Assembly: GCF_023036475.1 (NCBI RefSeq)
Contig: NZ_JAJQKI010000007.1
Span: 146,114 to 210,113, forward strand
Direction: 5' to 3'
Source: Bacillus pinisoli
Lineage (GTDB): Bacteria; Bacillota; Bacilli; Bacillales; SA4
DNA: 64,000 bases
How positions within the stretch are numbered: position 1 is the first letter of the stretch; each line of letters begins with the position of its first letter. This document shows positions 8,058 to 17,383 of the stretch, in pieces. The translations under genes and the position numbers were made by a program. The notes under the pieces are model-generated. The model was not told where the DNA came from, searched no databases, and saw only the letters and a list, made by a program, of their open reading frames with translations.

Positions 8058-9743
8058 TTACATCTCATTAGGTGTTTGTATTCCTAATAATCGTAGACCT
8101 TCATTTAGAACAATCTTAATTGTATATACGAGTGTTAGTCTCTGTTGTTTTAAATGATCATTTTCTAGGATTCTAACGGATGAGTAATACTTGTTAAATG
8201 ACTTTGAAAGGTTTATTAGATATTTTGCTATTTGGGAAGGATCATATTCTTGATAAGATTTTTGGACTACTACAGGAAATGAATGTAGATGAATAATGAT
8301 GTTCCAGGCCTCTTTATCTTTTATACATATTGCTCCATGTTCTTCTTCGTATTCTCCTTTTCTTAACAGGGATGATGCTCTCGCATGTGCATATTGAACG
8401 TATGGACCTGTTTCACCTTCAAATTTCAACATGTCTTCTAAAGAAAAATCAATATCATTTTTGCGAAAATTTTTTAAGTCATGGAAGATTACAGCTCCTA
8501 CCCCTACCTCTCGGGCAACCTTATCTTTTAAAAGTAGTGCTGGATTTTTCTTTTTAATCTCTTCTAATGCTAATGAAATCGCATCATATAAAACCTCTTC
8601 CAATAATACAACTTTCCCTTTTCGAGTAGACATCTTTTTCCCGTCCTTCAACATCATCCCAAATGGGACGTGTATCATTCCTTCCGTCCACGTGTAACCC
8701 ATTTTCTCAAGGACCGCAAAGACTTGCTTAAAATGAAGATTCTGCTCGTTTCCTACAACATATAAAGACTTCGCGAACTGGTAAGTTTCCTGTCGATATA
8801 AAGCTGCCGCTAAATCGCGTGTAGCATACAATGTCGTCCCATCGCTCTTTTTTATTAAACATGGTGGCAAATCTTCTTCAAGTTTAACAACCTGAGCACC
8901 TTCAGATTGCTCAATTAATTTCTGTTCTTCAAGAAGTTGAACAACGTGGTCCATCTTATTATTATAAAAAGCTTCTCCACAATAACTATCGAATTCTATT
9001 CCAAGAAGTTCATATATTCTTGAGAATTCTTTTAGTGACTCATCACGGAACCACTTCCATAAATGAATCGCCTCTTGATCGCCATCTTCAAGTTTCTTGA
9101 ACCATTCTCGAGCTAAATTTTCTAATTTGCAGTCTTTTTCTGCTTCCTCATGAAACTTAACATATAAGTTTAACAACTGTTTTATCGGCTGCTTCGTTAA
9201 CAGTTCTTGATTCCCCCATAATTTATAAGCAACCATTAATTTACCAAATTGGGTACCCCAGTCACCTAAATGATTTATTCTGATTGGACGGTAGCCTACT
9301 TTTTCTGCAATTAAAGCTAACGAGTTACCAATAACAGTAGAACGTAGATGGCCCATTGAAAATGGCTTTGCAATGTTGGGAGAAGAGAAATCTATGGTCA
9401 TCACTTTATGATCACCGAGATTTGAACATCCGTATTGGCCTTTTTGGTTTAGGATTTGTTGAATGACGATTGTTGTTACATAATCTTTGTTGTAGAAAAC
9501 ATTTAAGTAGCCATTAATAGCCTCAGCCTTTTCGAATAAAGGACTTTGAAGTTGCTTTGATAATTCGAGTGCAATACTTTGAGGAGATTTACGTAATACT
9601 TTCGCTAACTCAAAGCATGGAAATGCCAAGTCTCCCATATTCTCAAATTTGGGCTTTTCAATCATTCGGTTTATTATTTCCTTATCAAATTCACCACTTA
9701 AATTATGATGTAAGACATCTACAAGTTCATTTCTAAGATTCAT
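8058..9743 (-). CDS. argS: Arginyl-tRNA synthetase, second (T-box-regulated) type
   Basis: Charges tRNA-Arg. 561 residues, class I. The N-terminal Add-1 domain covers about residues 1-105. The HIGH-like signature is FSMGHLRST, then the catalytic core with NHLGDWGTQFGKL, and the KMSKS-like loop is KKMSTRKG. The C-terminal DALR anticodon-binding domain includes YVQYAHARASSLLRKG. The sequence differs clearly from the main B. subtilis ArgS as I remember it and resembles the alternative type found in some Bacillus and clostridia. Start ATG at 9743 follows AGGAGG. Expression is controlled by the T-box directly upstream, so this may be a second, arginine-starvation-induced copy; that is an inference. 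Confidence 0.95.
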   Translation of the reverse strand: MNLRNELVDVLHHNLSGEFDKEIINRMIEKPKFENMGDLAFPCFELAKVLRKSPQSIALELSKQLQSPLFEKAEAINGYLNVFYNKDYVTTIVIQQILNQKGQYGCSNLGDHKVMTIDFSSPNIAKPFSMGHLRSTVIGNSLALIAEKVGYRPIRINHLGDWGTQFGKLMVAYKLWGNQELLTKQPIKQLLNLYVKFHEEAEKDCKLENLAREWFKKLEDGDQEAIHLWKWFRDESLKEFSRIYELLGIEFDSYCGEAFYNNKMDHVVQLLEEQKLIEQSEGAQVVKLEEDLPPCLIKKSDGTTLYATRDLAAALYRQETYQFAKSLYVVGNEQNLHFKQVFAVLEKMGYTWTEGMIHVPFGMMLKDGKKMSTRKGKVVLLEEVLYDAISLALEEIKKKNPALLLKDKVAREVGVGAVIFHDLKNFRKNDIDFSLEDMLKFEGETGPYVQYAHARASSLLRKGEYEEEHGAICIKDKEAWNIIIHLHSFPVVVQKSYQEYDPSQIAKYLINLSKSFNKYYSSVRILENDHLKQQRLTLVYTIKIVLNEGLRLLGIQTPNEM

Positions 9744-9763
9744 GATTTACCTCCTATAAAAAT

Positions 9764-9797
9764 AAAAAACTTCCATCTCTAAAAAGAGACGGAAGTT
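9764..9797 (-). terminator. T-box terminator ahead of argS
   Basis: AACTTCC (9797-9791) and GGAAGTT (9774-9768) arms, extended by GTCTCT/AGAGAT, followed by a T-rich run into 9764. Confidence 0.88.
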
Positions 9798-10010
9798 ATG
9801 ATTCTACCGTGGTACCACTCTACTTGTTTTTACTAATGTAAAAACCACTCTACTTCGTAACGAGGTGTTCCCCGGCTGGCCCTACTACATTCAGACAAGC
9901 ATCTCAAAAGTGCGGTTCATTATATGCTACCTGCCAAGCTCTCACTATCCTTGACTCGCTTTACTTTCGCAAATAACTACTCTCTTTATCCTTGATATTT
10001 TCATATATTG
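9764..10010 (-). promoter_or_regulatory. T-box leader of argS (arginine specifier likely)
   Basis: Core T-box AGAGTGGTACCACGG lies just before a terminator. The specifier region reads GAAC-CGC-A on the minus strand; CGC at 9914-9912 is an arginine codon followed by a purine. The alternative register gives CCG (proline) followed by C, which fits neither the gene nor the purine rule. A 12-base segment, AAGTAGAGTGGT, is present twice (9825-9814 and 9855-9844), separated by a perfect hairpin. Confidence 0.92.
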
Positions 10011-10016
10011 GGATTT

Positions 10017-10045
10017 ATTATATCCACTTCTTTACAATTAAGCAA
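10017..10045 (-). promoter_or_regulatory. Sigma-A promoter of argS
   Basis: TTGCTT at 10045-10040 and a perfect TATAAT at 10022-10017 with a 17-bp spacer. Confidence 0.75.
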
Positions 10046-10076
10046 GATATTATTAACATATTTTTCTAGTATACAT

Positions 10077-10439
10077 TTAATTTAAATGCTTTTTGATTGT
10101 TAAAGTTGAACGCTCTGAAAGTGTAAATATGGTATTTGTATCATTCCAATTCATTATCGTCCCTTGTTCTTCATGAATCCAAAGAAAGTAAGACTCCTCT
10201 CCAATTTTAACTCTATAGTGAGGGTCAGCCATATTAACAATACCTGGTTCTTGATTAGCCATTCGAAACGCTTGAATAAATTCTTGAATAATCAGTTCAT
10301 TGGTAAATTCCTGAATCGAATGATCCTCTTTAATTGTTGAAGTTTTCATCTTGTAAACGACAACCTCTTCAATTCTTTCACTCGAACAACCACTACAAAT
10401 AAGAATAAATAATATTCCCAATGTCCTTAATGATGTCAT
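10077..10439 (-). CDS. Putative lipoprotein
   Basis: 120 residues from the ATG at 10439. The N-terminus is a hydrophobic signal ending in the lipobox-like LICSGC, so Cys19 would be lipidated. The mature part of about 100 residues is mixed alpha/beta, with a SYFLWIHEEQGTIMNW stretch, and I recognise no enzyme motif. The ATG at 10439 is preceded by GGAGG; the upstream in-frame ATG at 10451 would include that site and is less likely. The gene is divergent from the LysM gene and ends just before the argS promoter. Confidence 0.65.
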   Translation of the reverse strand: MTSLRTLGILFILICSGCSSERIEEVVVYKMKTSTIKEDHSIQEFTNELIIQEFIQAFRMANQEPGIVNMADPHYRVKIGEESYFLWIHEEQGTIMNWNDTNTIFTLSERSTLTIKKHLN

Positions 10440-10579
10440 ATATACCTCCATACCTTATCTTTATTACTGTGACGAATACGCTAAGTGAAAAGTCTGTTTT
10501 TCAAGGTGAAAAATTATTTTTATCTAGATTGAAACATAATGAACAATGCTCCGTCTAACTTACTGAGGTGAAGATAAAA

Positions 10580-11464
10580 ATGAAAAATATTGGAAAATTA
10601 TTTTGGTCAACAACGGCGGTTGTGATGTTAGGTGGATCTCTCGTAGTAAATCCATTGGAATCAAATGCTTTTCAAAAGGTTGGAAATTCTACAGTAGTAG
10701 TGGAAAAAGGAGACACTCTTTACAAAATAGCTAAAGGTAATGATATGACAGTTAATGATTTAAAAAAATTAAACAACCTAAAAACAAGTAAAATTTATGT
10801 AGGGCAGAAGTTAGTGACAAGTAAAAGTCTTGAAACGTACAAAGTTAAGAAAGGTGATACACTATACAGTATAGCAAAGAAATATAAAACATCGACTTCT
10901 ACTCTAAAGAAATTAAATAAATTGGAGTCTGACAAAATTAAGATTGGTCAAAAATTAGTGGTAAAAGGTAAAGTGACAGAACAAGTAACCCAACTTCCAA
11001 AAACGAAAAAAATTGAGATCGTGGTTGAAGGTGAAAAAGAATATCGTGAAGCTACTTTATTCAAAAGTTCATTAGGTTATTATATGTATGTGCTAAAAGG
11101 TTTTACAGCAGCAGCTGAAGAACCTAACAAAGATATTGTCTTCTTTAATAATGATGACAGCTTCTTTTTTAGAGTAGAAAAGTTAGATAACAAAACTTCA
11201 CTAGAGCAACTTAAAATTGATTCTGAAAAATTAATTGAGCATGTGGGTAAAGTAAATGAAATGAGCCTAAAAGATGCAACCAAACAAATGCCAGACGGAT
11301 CAAAGCTATATCTCCACTCTTCAAATACTAAGTTAAGTATAAATGTCATCATAATAGAAAATAAAGGTCAAAAATATAGAATCGTAATGACACTTCCTAA
11401 TAAAGAAGCTGCCGAAGGTGTTGGTCCATCCTTTTATGGAATGTTAAAAACTCTGACTAAATAG
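10580..11464 (+). CDS. Secreted protein with two LysM domains and an unknown C-terminal domain
   Basis: 294 residues. A signal peptide of about 30 residues ends near SNAFQ. Two LysM peptidoglycan-binding domains follow, at about 40-80 (VVEKGDTLYKIAK..YVGQKL) and 89-133 (YKVKKGDTLYSIAK..KIGQKLVV). The remaining 150 residues form an alpha/beta domain that I do not recognise; no hydrolase motif is visible. The ATG at 10580 is chosen because GAGGTG lies nine bases upstream, and the in-frame GTG at 10568 is part of that site. Probably a cell-wall or spore-coat bound protein. Confidence 0.75.
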   Translation: MKNIGKLFWSTTAVVMLGGSLVVNPLESNAFQKVGNSTVVVEKGDTLYKIAKGNDMTVNDLKKLNNLKTSKIYVGQKLVTSKSLETYKVKKGDTLYSIAKKYKTSTSTLKKLNKLESDKIKIGQKLVVKGKVTEQVTQLPKTKKIEIVVEGEKEYREATLFKSSLGYYMYVLKGFTAAAEEPNKDIVFFNNDDSFFFRVEKLDNKTSLEQLKIDSEKLIEHVGKVNEMSLKDATKQMPDGSKLYLHSSNTKLSINVIIIENKGQKYRIVMTLPNKEAAEGVGPSFYGMLKTLTK

Positions 11465-11465
11465 A

Positions 11466-11500
11466 AACAGAGAGTATCACACTCTCTGTTTTTCTTTTAG
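11466..11500 (+). terminator. Terminator after the two-LysM gene
   Basis: ACAGAGAGT (11468-11476) pairs with ACTCTCTGT (11481-11489), followed by a run of T. Confidence 0.9.
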
Positions 11501-11526
11501 GTTTCATCACATTTAGAAGCATAATA

Positions 11527-12660
11527 TTAAGCTCCACAACACTTCTTATATTTTTTACCACTTCCACACGGACATGGATCATTTCTACCTATTTTAGTTT
11601 CAATGCGAATTGGAGTCTGGTTAAAATCAATAACATGTTGTAAAGCATAATGTTTCCAACTCTTTAAATCAGGATGGCTTTCGCCGGTGATCGTATAATA
11701 GCTGTAGGCAAGCTGTTCCACTTCAACTAAAGTTGTGTGTTCTTCTTGGTCCATGTGAGTAGCGATGGTAGGTAAAGCCTTAACTGAAAAATGGTGACAG
11801 AGAGCTTCAAATAAAAGGTCTAGTTCAGCTAAACCTTTTGTTTGACAATATGCTTCTTGCAGCACGCTAACTGCTAAGTCTGATTTTATATTCGCTGCAA
11901 CAGACACTGCATAAATAACAGAGTCCTCACTTGTTAAAAACGGTAGAAGCGCTGTTAAAACTTCATCCGATTGAAATAAGATAAGAGCATTTGTTACTTC
12001 TTCAACTAATAGATCATCTTCACTTGTCAGTAATTCTACGAGTTGTGGAATGTATTCTTCAAGTTTTAATAGTCCAATCATATAAATGGTAAAAATGCCT
12101 TCGTATGAAAACGAACCTTCTTCCAATGAATCTTCAAAGATTTTATGGATTTCTCTCGTAGAAATCCATTTGTTATCAGCGATACATTTTGCCAATATCT
12201 TCGCATGTAACAATAAATTCCTCTTATCAGGCTTTTTTTCTAATAAGTTAGTAATAGTTTTACCGTACTCTATATATATCTCTTCTTCATTACCACTTTG
12301 TATTATCGTATATAGTTCAAACAGTTTATGATCTATGTAAGGCTGTAGTTCCTTTTTATATCGTAATGCAAGTTGTGGTGTGAGATTGTCAAGTAATGCT
12401 GTCACTAAGTGAACATCATTCTTCGCTACTTTAGGAAGGTGATCCAAAATAATATGTAAGGACTCTTCGTTAATGGAGAGATTTGTCATATTCATTAATA
12501 TAGTATGGTTAAGTTCTTGTTGTTGAAATGCTTTTGCAAGAAGCCGTGAAGTCCATTCTTCAGGTGTATAAGGATAATCATTAATTGCATGAAGTACGAT
12601 TTCCTGTATTAACGAGTCTTCAGTTGTTATATATGGCTCTAATTGATTAATAAAAGTCAT
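11527..12660 (-). CDS. HEAT-like repeat protein with C-terminal SEC-C zinc motif
   Basis: 377 residues. Residues 1-340 are helical and repeat-like, with several paired helices of the HEAT/ARM kind (for example [21 protein letters not shown] and [20 protein letters not shown]). The last 20 residues are a clear SEC-C motif, [18 protein letters not shown], which binds zinc and occurs in SecA and YecA proteins, where it contacts ribosomes or SecB. Start ATG at 12660 follows AGGAAAGGA. The helical part suggests a protein-protein scaffold; no enzymatic role is visible. Confidence 0.8.
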   Translation of the reverse strand: MTFINQLEPYITTEDSLIQEIVLHAINDYPYTPEEWTSRLLAKAFQQQELNHTILMNMTNLSINEESLHIILDHLPKVAKNDVHLVTALLDNLTPQLALRYKKELQPYIDHKLFELYTIIQSGNEEEIYIEYGKTITNLLEKKPDKRNLLLHAKILAKCIADNKWISTREIHKIFEDSLEEGSFSYEGIFTIYMIGLLKLEEYIPQLVELLTSEDDLLVEEVTNALILFQSDEVLTALLPFLTSEDSVIYAVSVAANIKSDLAVSVLQEAYCQTKGLAELDLLFEALCHHFSVKALPTIATHMDQEEHTTLVEVEQLAYSYYTITGESHPDLKSWKHYALQHVIDFNQTPIRIETKIGRNDPCPCGSGKKYKKCCGA

Positions 12661-12765
12661 TTTAGTATTCCTTTCCTCTTACATGGATTACTTCATAAGG
12701 CTTATCTAATTATTATAAAGTAAACACAAGTAAATGCACATAACGAACCATCTTACATAAAGTTT

Positions 12766-12790
12766 AAAAAGACACCCCTATTGGATGTCT
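12766..12790 (-). terminator. Terminator after the SwrB-like/MltG-like pair
   Basis: AGACATCC (12790-12783) and GGGTGTCT (12777-12770) form the stem; the minus-strand exit is TTTTT. Confidence 0.8.
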
Positions 12791-12800
12791 CATTTATAAA

Positions 12801-13289
12801 CTATTTGAATACGAGCGCAATAACATCATCAACCGTCATATTACTATTAATTTCATAAGTGCCTGGGCGTAGGTTATTGGATAATCCTCTTTTCTCTACT
12901 TCATGCACAAAGGACATAGCACTGTCAGAGATCTCTGCTTGTACTAGTACTCGACCGACATCAATACTTGTCATTCCTGATGCAATATTTATAACAGTTT
13001 TATAGACAACTGCCTCTTCACTTTCGGTTGATTCATTAGTTGATTCACTTTGTAACGATACCTTTTCTATTGCAGCTTCTTCCATAGCAACAAGCTGTTC
13101 CTTCCATTCTTCTTGAGAGTAAATCACATATCCTTCTGATGCTAATGTTTCTTTCATTTCCACTACAGACGGCTCTTCAAGTGTTGGAAGAGTTGCTGCT
13201 TTACTAGGTTCCAAGAAATAAACCGCTCCAGAAATAAAGGTCGCGACTAATATACCTGCTGCAAAGCTGCTTTTTGTATTAGTGCCCAT
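12801..13289 (-). CDS. Membrane-anchored protein with MltG/YceG-like C-terminal segment
   Basis: 162 residues with a single hydrophobic helix at about 8-26 and an acidic, low-complexity linker (SESTNESTESEEAV). The C-terminal part reads VYKTVINIASGMTSIDVGRVLVQAEIS..LRPGTYEINSNMTVDDVIALV. That matches the LysM-like head of endolytic transglycosylase MltG (YceG), but the catalytic YceG domain with its Glu is absent. It is therefore a truncated, non-catalytic relative. Its start codon overlaps the end of the upstream gene by 11 bases, implying translational coupling with the SwrB-like protein. Confidence 0.7.
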   Translation of the reverse strand: MGTNTKSSFAAGILVATFISGAVYFLEPSKAATLPTLEEPSVVEMKETLASEGYVIYSQEEWKEQLVAMEEAAIEKVSLQSESTNESTESEEAVVYKTVINIASGMTSIDVGRVLVQAEISDSAMSFVHEVEKRGLSNNLRPGTYEINSNMTVDDVIALVFK

Positions 13290-13656
13290 TCACTACTTTA
13301 CTCCCTTCATTTCCTAAAGCTATGTAAGGAGCTAATAATTCTTGAATTTGATGTTCCTGTACATTCTTTTTGGAAGCAATACTCTCCATAGAGTAACCAC
13401 GTTTATATAAGTCTAATAGTTCACGTAATAATTGACGTTCTTCTTTTGTAATTCCCACTTCTTGTGCTGTAATCTCACCATCTATTTCTATTTTCTTCAT
13501 TTGAGTTTGAAGTTTATTAATTTCCTCCATCATTCCTAAATACATGGTATCGAGTTTTTGTTGATCAGTTTTAGCCTGTTGCTTATTTTGAAAATAAGAA
13601 AAGATCAGTAACAGCGCTGCACTTCCACATAAAAGACCTAACGCCCATTCCATCAT
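13279..13656 (-). CDS. SwrB/DUF6115-like membrane-anchored protein
   Basis: 125 residues: an N-terminal TM helix (about 4-22), a coiled-coil-like segment (25-60), and a C-terminal helical motif LLDLYKRGYSMESIASKKNVQEHQIQELL. That motif resembles the DUF6115 region of B. subtilis SwrB (YlxL), which activates flagellar export assembly. Unlike swrB, this gene is not next to chemotaxis or flagellar genes but forms an operon with the MltG-like gene. ATG at 13656 follows GGAGG. Function is uncertain; a wall- or envelope-associated adaptor is an inference from the pairing. Confidence 0.6.
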   Translation of the reverse strand: MMEWALGLLCGSAALLLIFSYFQNKQQAKTDQQKLDTMYLGMMEEINKLQTQMKKIEIDGEITAQEVGITKEERQLLRELLDLYKRGYSMESIASKKNVQEHQIQELLAPYIALGNEGSKVVNGH

Positions 13657-13948
13657 GACGTAATCCTCCTATCAATATCTAAATCTATCTTCTACAAGTA
13701 CTTATTATACAAACAATAGAGAGAGAATTGGGTGAAAATGTCGAAAACGAGTCTTAAGTAAGGTGGATTGGGAATATTTAACGAGTAAAATCAGAAAAAA
13801 ATAGGAGGTTTGGTCCTTTTCTCTAATAACTGAGCACTTTATTTACGTTAATTAATGCTTACAGAGGATTTCATTTAAATCATAGTCTATCCTATTTTCC
13901 ATAAATATCCTTTACAGCGTGTAACTTCTATGTAATCAAGCTGTAATC

Positions 13949-13977
13949 ATATTTTTGTACAACCCTTCATAGGATGA
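13949..13977 (+). promoter_or_regulatory. Possible sigma-E promoter of the SleB-like gene
   Basis: TCATATT (13949-13955) and CATAGGAT (13970-13977), 14 bases apart, match the mother-cell sigma-E pattern at 7/7 and 6/8 positions. The 371-base gap 13657-14027 otherwise shows no gene or clear structure to me. Confidence 0.4.
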
Positions 13978-14027
13978 AGATAGATAAAGAGTTTCCCAAT
14001 AACTAAATCCACTAGGAGGAATGTATT

Positions 14028-14714
14028 GTGAAAAAACTAATATTTGCCTTAACATTTATAGCTACACTTTTTATGGCCGATTCTGTATTTGCTTATACTG
14101 TTGAAAAAGGAGATACAATGTCTAAAATCGCAAGAGAACATAATGTATCTTTAGAAGAATTAGCGGAGGCTAACCCACAAATAAAAGACCTTGATCTGAT
14201 TTATGTCGGACAAGTTATTCATACAGAAATTGATACTAGTAAAATGGATGAAAACAAGGTATCTACGAGAGATACAAGATTGGAAAAGAACGCCCCGTCT
14301 GAACAGAAATCAAAGGAAGAATCCACTAAAATTGAATCCACAAATAAGATAAGCCTATCAGATTATGAGATTGATTTATTAGCTAGAATTGTACGAGCTG
14401 AAGCTCAAGGTGAACCTTTTGAAGGGAAAGTTGCAGTTGCTACAGTTGTTTTAAATCGTCTAGAGAGCCCTAAGTTCCCAAATACGATAAAAGGTGTCAT
14501 TTACCAGAGAGGTCAATTCCAACCTGTTGCTAACGGTAAGATAAATAGACCAGCTGATAAAGAATCCATACGAGCGGTTTATGCTGCTCTGTCTGATATG
14601 AGACATATCACCCAAAATTCCCTATTCTTTTATAACCCAACTATAGCAACAAGTCGATGGTTAGATTCTCGACAGACCACAGTCGTCATAGGTAATCATG
14701 TGTTTAAAAATTAA
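14028..14714 (+). CDS. LysM plus SleB-type cell wall hydrolase
   Basis: 228 residues: signal peptide (about 1-22, ending FAYT), one LysM domain (23-67, YTVEKGDTMSKIA..YVGQVI), a charged linker, and a Hydrolase_2 (SleB/CwlJ) domain from about 105 to the end. The domain shows RAEAQGEPFEGKVAVATVVLNR with the catalytic Glu, and the C-terminal NSLFFYNP..VIGNHVF. Such enzymes are lytic transglycosylase-like cortex or wall hydrolases. Start GTG at 14028 lies eight bases after AGGAGG; an ATG two codons earlier is out of frame. A sigma-E-like promoter precedes it, which would put expression in the sporulating mother cell. Confidence 0.88.
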   Translation: MKKLIFALTFIATLFMADSVFAYTVEKGDTMSKIAREHNVSLEELAEANPQIKDLDLIYVGQVIHTEIDTSKMDENKVSTRDTRLEKNAPSEQKSKEESTKIESTNKISLSDYEIDLLARIVRAEAQGEPFEGKVAVATVVLNRLESPKFPNTIKGVIYQRGQFQPVANGKINRPADKESIRAVYAALSDMRHITQNSLFFYNPTIATSRWLDSRQTTVVIGNHVFKN

Positions 14715-14787
14715 ACCCTCAAGACATATTTATTATTAGATATATAAGTAAAAGAATCATTATAGATTTACGGTTTCCAACATAATA

Positions 14788-14836
14788 AAGGAAGCAACTT
14801 TTCTTCGCATGGAAGAACAGTTGCTTCCTTTTGTTT
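14788..14836. terminator. Convergent terminator between SleB-like gene and mtnD
   Basis: Arms AAGGAAGCAACT (14788-14799) and AGTTGCTTCCTT (14819-14830) are perfect; T-rich exit rightwards, weaker leftwards. It can serve both converging genes. Confidence 0.85.
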
Positions 14837-14861
14837 ATGTAATAGGACCTAGACTAAGCAC

Positions 14862-15398
14862 CTATTTACTAACAGATTCTTGATAAGGATGTGCGACCCA
14901 GCCTTCTGTTTCGATAAATAGTCGCACCGCAACTACTTGACGGTCTTCCATTAGTGTAAAGAAATGCGGATTACCTTCTGGAACAGAAATAACATCACCT
15001 GGTTCCAATTCAATATCAAAATATCCTGTCTCTTCATTTCCTTTAACGATAAAGATTCCATGCCCAGCTGTAATGGCACGAACTTCGTCTTCTGTGTGTG
15101 TATGTACTTGTTCAAACTTTTTTAGTAATTCTTCTAAGTTAGGTGTTTCATCAGATAATGCGACAACATCCCACGCCTTATAGCCTCTTCTTTCAGCCAA
15201 TTCTTCAATTTCATTTTTATATGTAGCTAATATTTCATTTTTTTCTTCGTCACTTAATGAAAATTTTTCTTTTAAGTGACCAGGTAATTTATCCATATCC
15301 CAATGTTCATAAAGAACGCCTTGATTTTCTAGAAAATTAGATACCTCCTCATGCCCTTCAACAACATTCCCACTGTTTCTAACTTTAATGATTGCCAT
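14862..15398 (-). CDS. mtnD: Acireductone dioxygenase
   Basis: Methionine salvage enzyme that converts acireductone with oxygen to the keto acid precursor of methionine plus formate (the iron form). 178 residues of the ARD cupin family. The metal ligands are in HTHTEDEVRAI (two His, Glu) and a later HFF His within EGNPHFFTL. ATG at 15398 is preceded by GGGAGGAT; the longer upstream frame has no ribosome site. No other mtn genes and no SAM riboswitch are adjacent, which is unusual since the pathway genes are commonly clustered in Bacillus. Confidence 0.93.
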   Translation of the reverse strand: MAIIKVRNSGNVVEGHEEVSNFLENQGVLYEHWDMDKLPGHLKEKFSLSDEEKNEILATYKNEIEELAERRGYKAWDVVALSDETPNLEELLKKFEQVHTHTEDEVRAITAGHGIFIVKGNEETGYFDIELEPGDVISVPEGNPHFFTLMEDRQVVAVRLFIETEGWVAHPYQESVSK

Positions 15399-15519
15399 AT
15401 TAATATCCTCCCTAATATTGTAAGAATAATTTATAATTTTTATATTATCAGTAATTAATATAGAAATTAAGAGATTTTTTACCAATGAATTTTTTTCGTT
15501 TTTCCAAGAAAAAAAGAAG

Positions 15520-15567
15520 GAAAATAAATAAGGACCGTTCTACTGTAAAAAAACTGAAGAACGATCC
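15520..15567 (-). terminator. Terminator after glnS
   Basis: GGATCGTTCT (15567-15558) pairs with AGAACGGTCC (15541-15532), followed on the minus strand by a T-rich tract. Confidence 0.8.
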
Positions 15568-15577
15568 CATATTTTAT

Positions 15578-17251
15578 TTATAACTTAAACGAACTCTTTA
15601 GTGAAACAATTAGATTAAATACAAGTTTTTCCTTAGTTGTGTGTTTAGGATCAACATTAAAGTAACCATGTCTAAAGAATTGAAGCTTCGTTTGAGGTTC
15701 AATGTCTTTTAAGTTAGGTTCTACAAATCCGTCTATAATCTCAAGTGAATTGGGATTAATTTGGTCTAAGAATGTTTTTTCTTTTCCTGTTTCTACCGTT
15801 TCATCGTTTTCTTCTGGCTCATCATTTAAAAGTAATGGCTCATATAAACGGAACTCTGCAGGCACAGCTTGTGAGGCTTCAACCCAGTGCAGTGTACCTT
15901 TTACTTTACGACCAGTAAAGCCTGAGCCACTCTTTGTTTCTGGGTCGTACGTACAATGTATTTCTACTACATTTCCATTTTCGTCTTTAATTACATCTTC
16001 ACATTTAATAAAGTAAGCATGTTTTAAACGAACTTCATTACCAGGGAATAGTCGGAAATATTTCTTTGGAGGGTCTTCCATGAAATCATCCTGCTCAATA
16101 TAAATCTCTCTAGAAAAAGGAATTTGTCTGATTCCCATTTCAGGATTCTCTGGATTAATTTCCGCATCTAGCATTTCAACTTGTCCCTCTGGGTAGTTTG
16201 TGATAACTACTTTTAAAGGGCGAAGTACACCCATTGTTCGAGGTGCCTTTAGTTTTAAATCCTCACGTACAAAGTGATCAAGCATTTGAGAATCTACAAA
16301 TCCTGATCCTTTTGAAACACCAGTTTCTCTCACGAATTCACGGATGGCTTCTGGAGTATACCCTCTTCTTCTTAATCCAGATATTGTTGGCATGCGTGGA
16401 TCATCCCATCCATCTACCATACCTTCATCAACTAGTTGTTTTAACTTTCGCTTACTCATAACAGCATTCGTAATATTTAGGCGGCCGAATTCAATTTGTT
16501 GTGGCGTACTTGCCATTTCACATTCTTCTACCACCCAGTTATAAAGTGGACGCTGATCTTCAAACTCAGTCGTGCAAATAGAGTGAGTAACATCCTCAAT
16601 GGCATCTTCTAATGGATGAGCAAAAGCATACATTGGGTAGATACACCATTGTTCACCAGTATTATGATGTGAAGCATGAGATATACGATAAATAACAGGG
16701 TCACGCAGGTTAATATTTGGAGAACTCATATCAATCTTGGCTCTTAACACTTTTTCACCATTACCAAACTCACCATTGCGCATACGCTCAAATAAGTCTA
16801 GATTTTCTTCAACAGAACGATTACGATAAGGACTTTCCTTTCCAGGTTCCTTTAAAGTACCGCGATATTCACGAATTTCATCTGCTGATAAGTCATCAAC
16901 ATATGCTTTCCCTTTATTAATAAGAAGGACTGCTTTCTCGTACATCTCTTGGAAATAATTAGAAGCAAAATACAATCCGTCCCAGTCATAACCAAGCCAC
17001 TTGACGTCTTCCTTAATGGCATTAACATATTCAACATCTTCTTTTAAAGGGTTTGTATCATCAAAACGCAGATTTGTTTTACCGTTGAACTCATCTGCTA
17101 AATCAAAATTGATTACGATTGACTTTGCATGACCGATATGTAGATAACCGTTTGGTTCTGGTGGGAATCGGGTAATCACGTGGTTTCTTTTACCGGATTC
17201 CAAGTCTTTCATAATAATGTTTCGTATAAAATTGGAAGAATTATGTTCCAT
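15578..17251 (-). CDS. glnS: Glutaminyl-tRNA synthetase
   Basis: Direct charging of tRNA-Gln with glutamine. 557 residues, class Ib. The HIGH motif is YLHIGHAKS within [17 protein letters not shown], the KMSKS motif is VMSKRKL, and the GlnRS-specific core includes [31 protein letters not shown] and [16 protein letters not shown]. The C-terminal half is the two-barrel anticodon-binding domain ([27 protein letters not shown]), which separates it from bacterial GluRS with its helical domain. Start ATG at 17251 has AAAGG ten bases upstream. Most Bacilli lack this enzyme and make Gln-tRNA with GatCAB, so its presence is noteworthy. Confidence 0.95.
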   Translation of the reverse strand: MEHNSSNFIRNIIMKDLESGKRNHVITRFPPEPNGYLHIGHAKSIVINFDLADEFNGKTNLRFDDTNPLKEDVEYVNAIKEDVKWLGYDWDGLYFASNYFQEMYEKAVLLINKGKAYVDDLSADEIREYRGTLKEPGKESPYRNRSVEENLDLFERMRNGEFGNGEKVLRAKIDMSSPNINLRDPVIYRISHASHHNTGEQWCIYPMYAFAHPLEDAIEDVTHSICTTEFEDQRPLYNWVVEECEMASTPQQIEFGRLNITNAVMSKRKLKQLVDEGMVDGWDDPRMPTISGLRRRGYTPEAIREFVRETGVSKGSGFVDSQMLDHFVREDLKLKAPRTMGVLRPLKVVITNYPEGQVEMLDAEINPENPEMGIRQIPFSREIYIEQDDFMEDPPKKYFRLFPGNEVRLKHAYFIKCEDVIKDENGNVVEIHCTYDPETKSGSGFTGRKVKGTLHWVEASQAVPAEFRLYEPLLLNDEPEENDETVETGKEKTFLDQINPNSLEIIDGFVEPNLKDIEPQTKLQFFRHGYFNVDPKHTTKEKLVFNLIVSLKSSFKL

Positions 17252-17383
17252 TCTTTCTCAACCTTTCTTCATCTTGTATGTATTGCCAATTTCCTCAAGT
17301 TATGCAATAGTCAATATTTTACCATAAGTATATGGGGGAAATATAGCGTTCCTAAGAAAAAGCCACTATAATTCTTTACTTTT

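Noticed and set aside
9911..9917. Proline codon CCG as specifier of the argS T-box
   Set aside because: That register is followed by C, not a purine, and does not fit the gene; the CGC register fits both.
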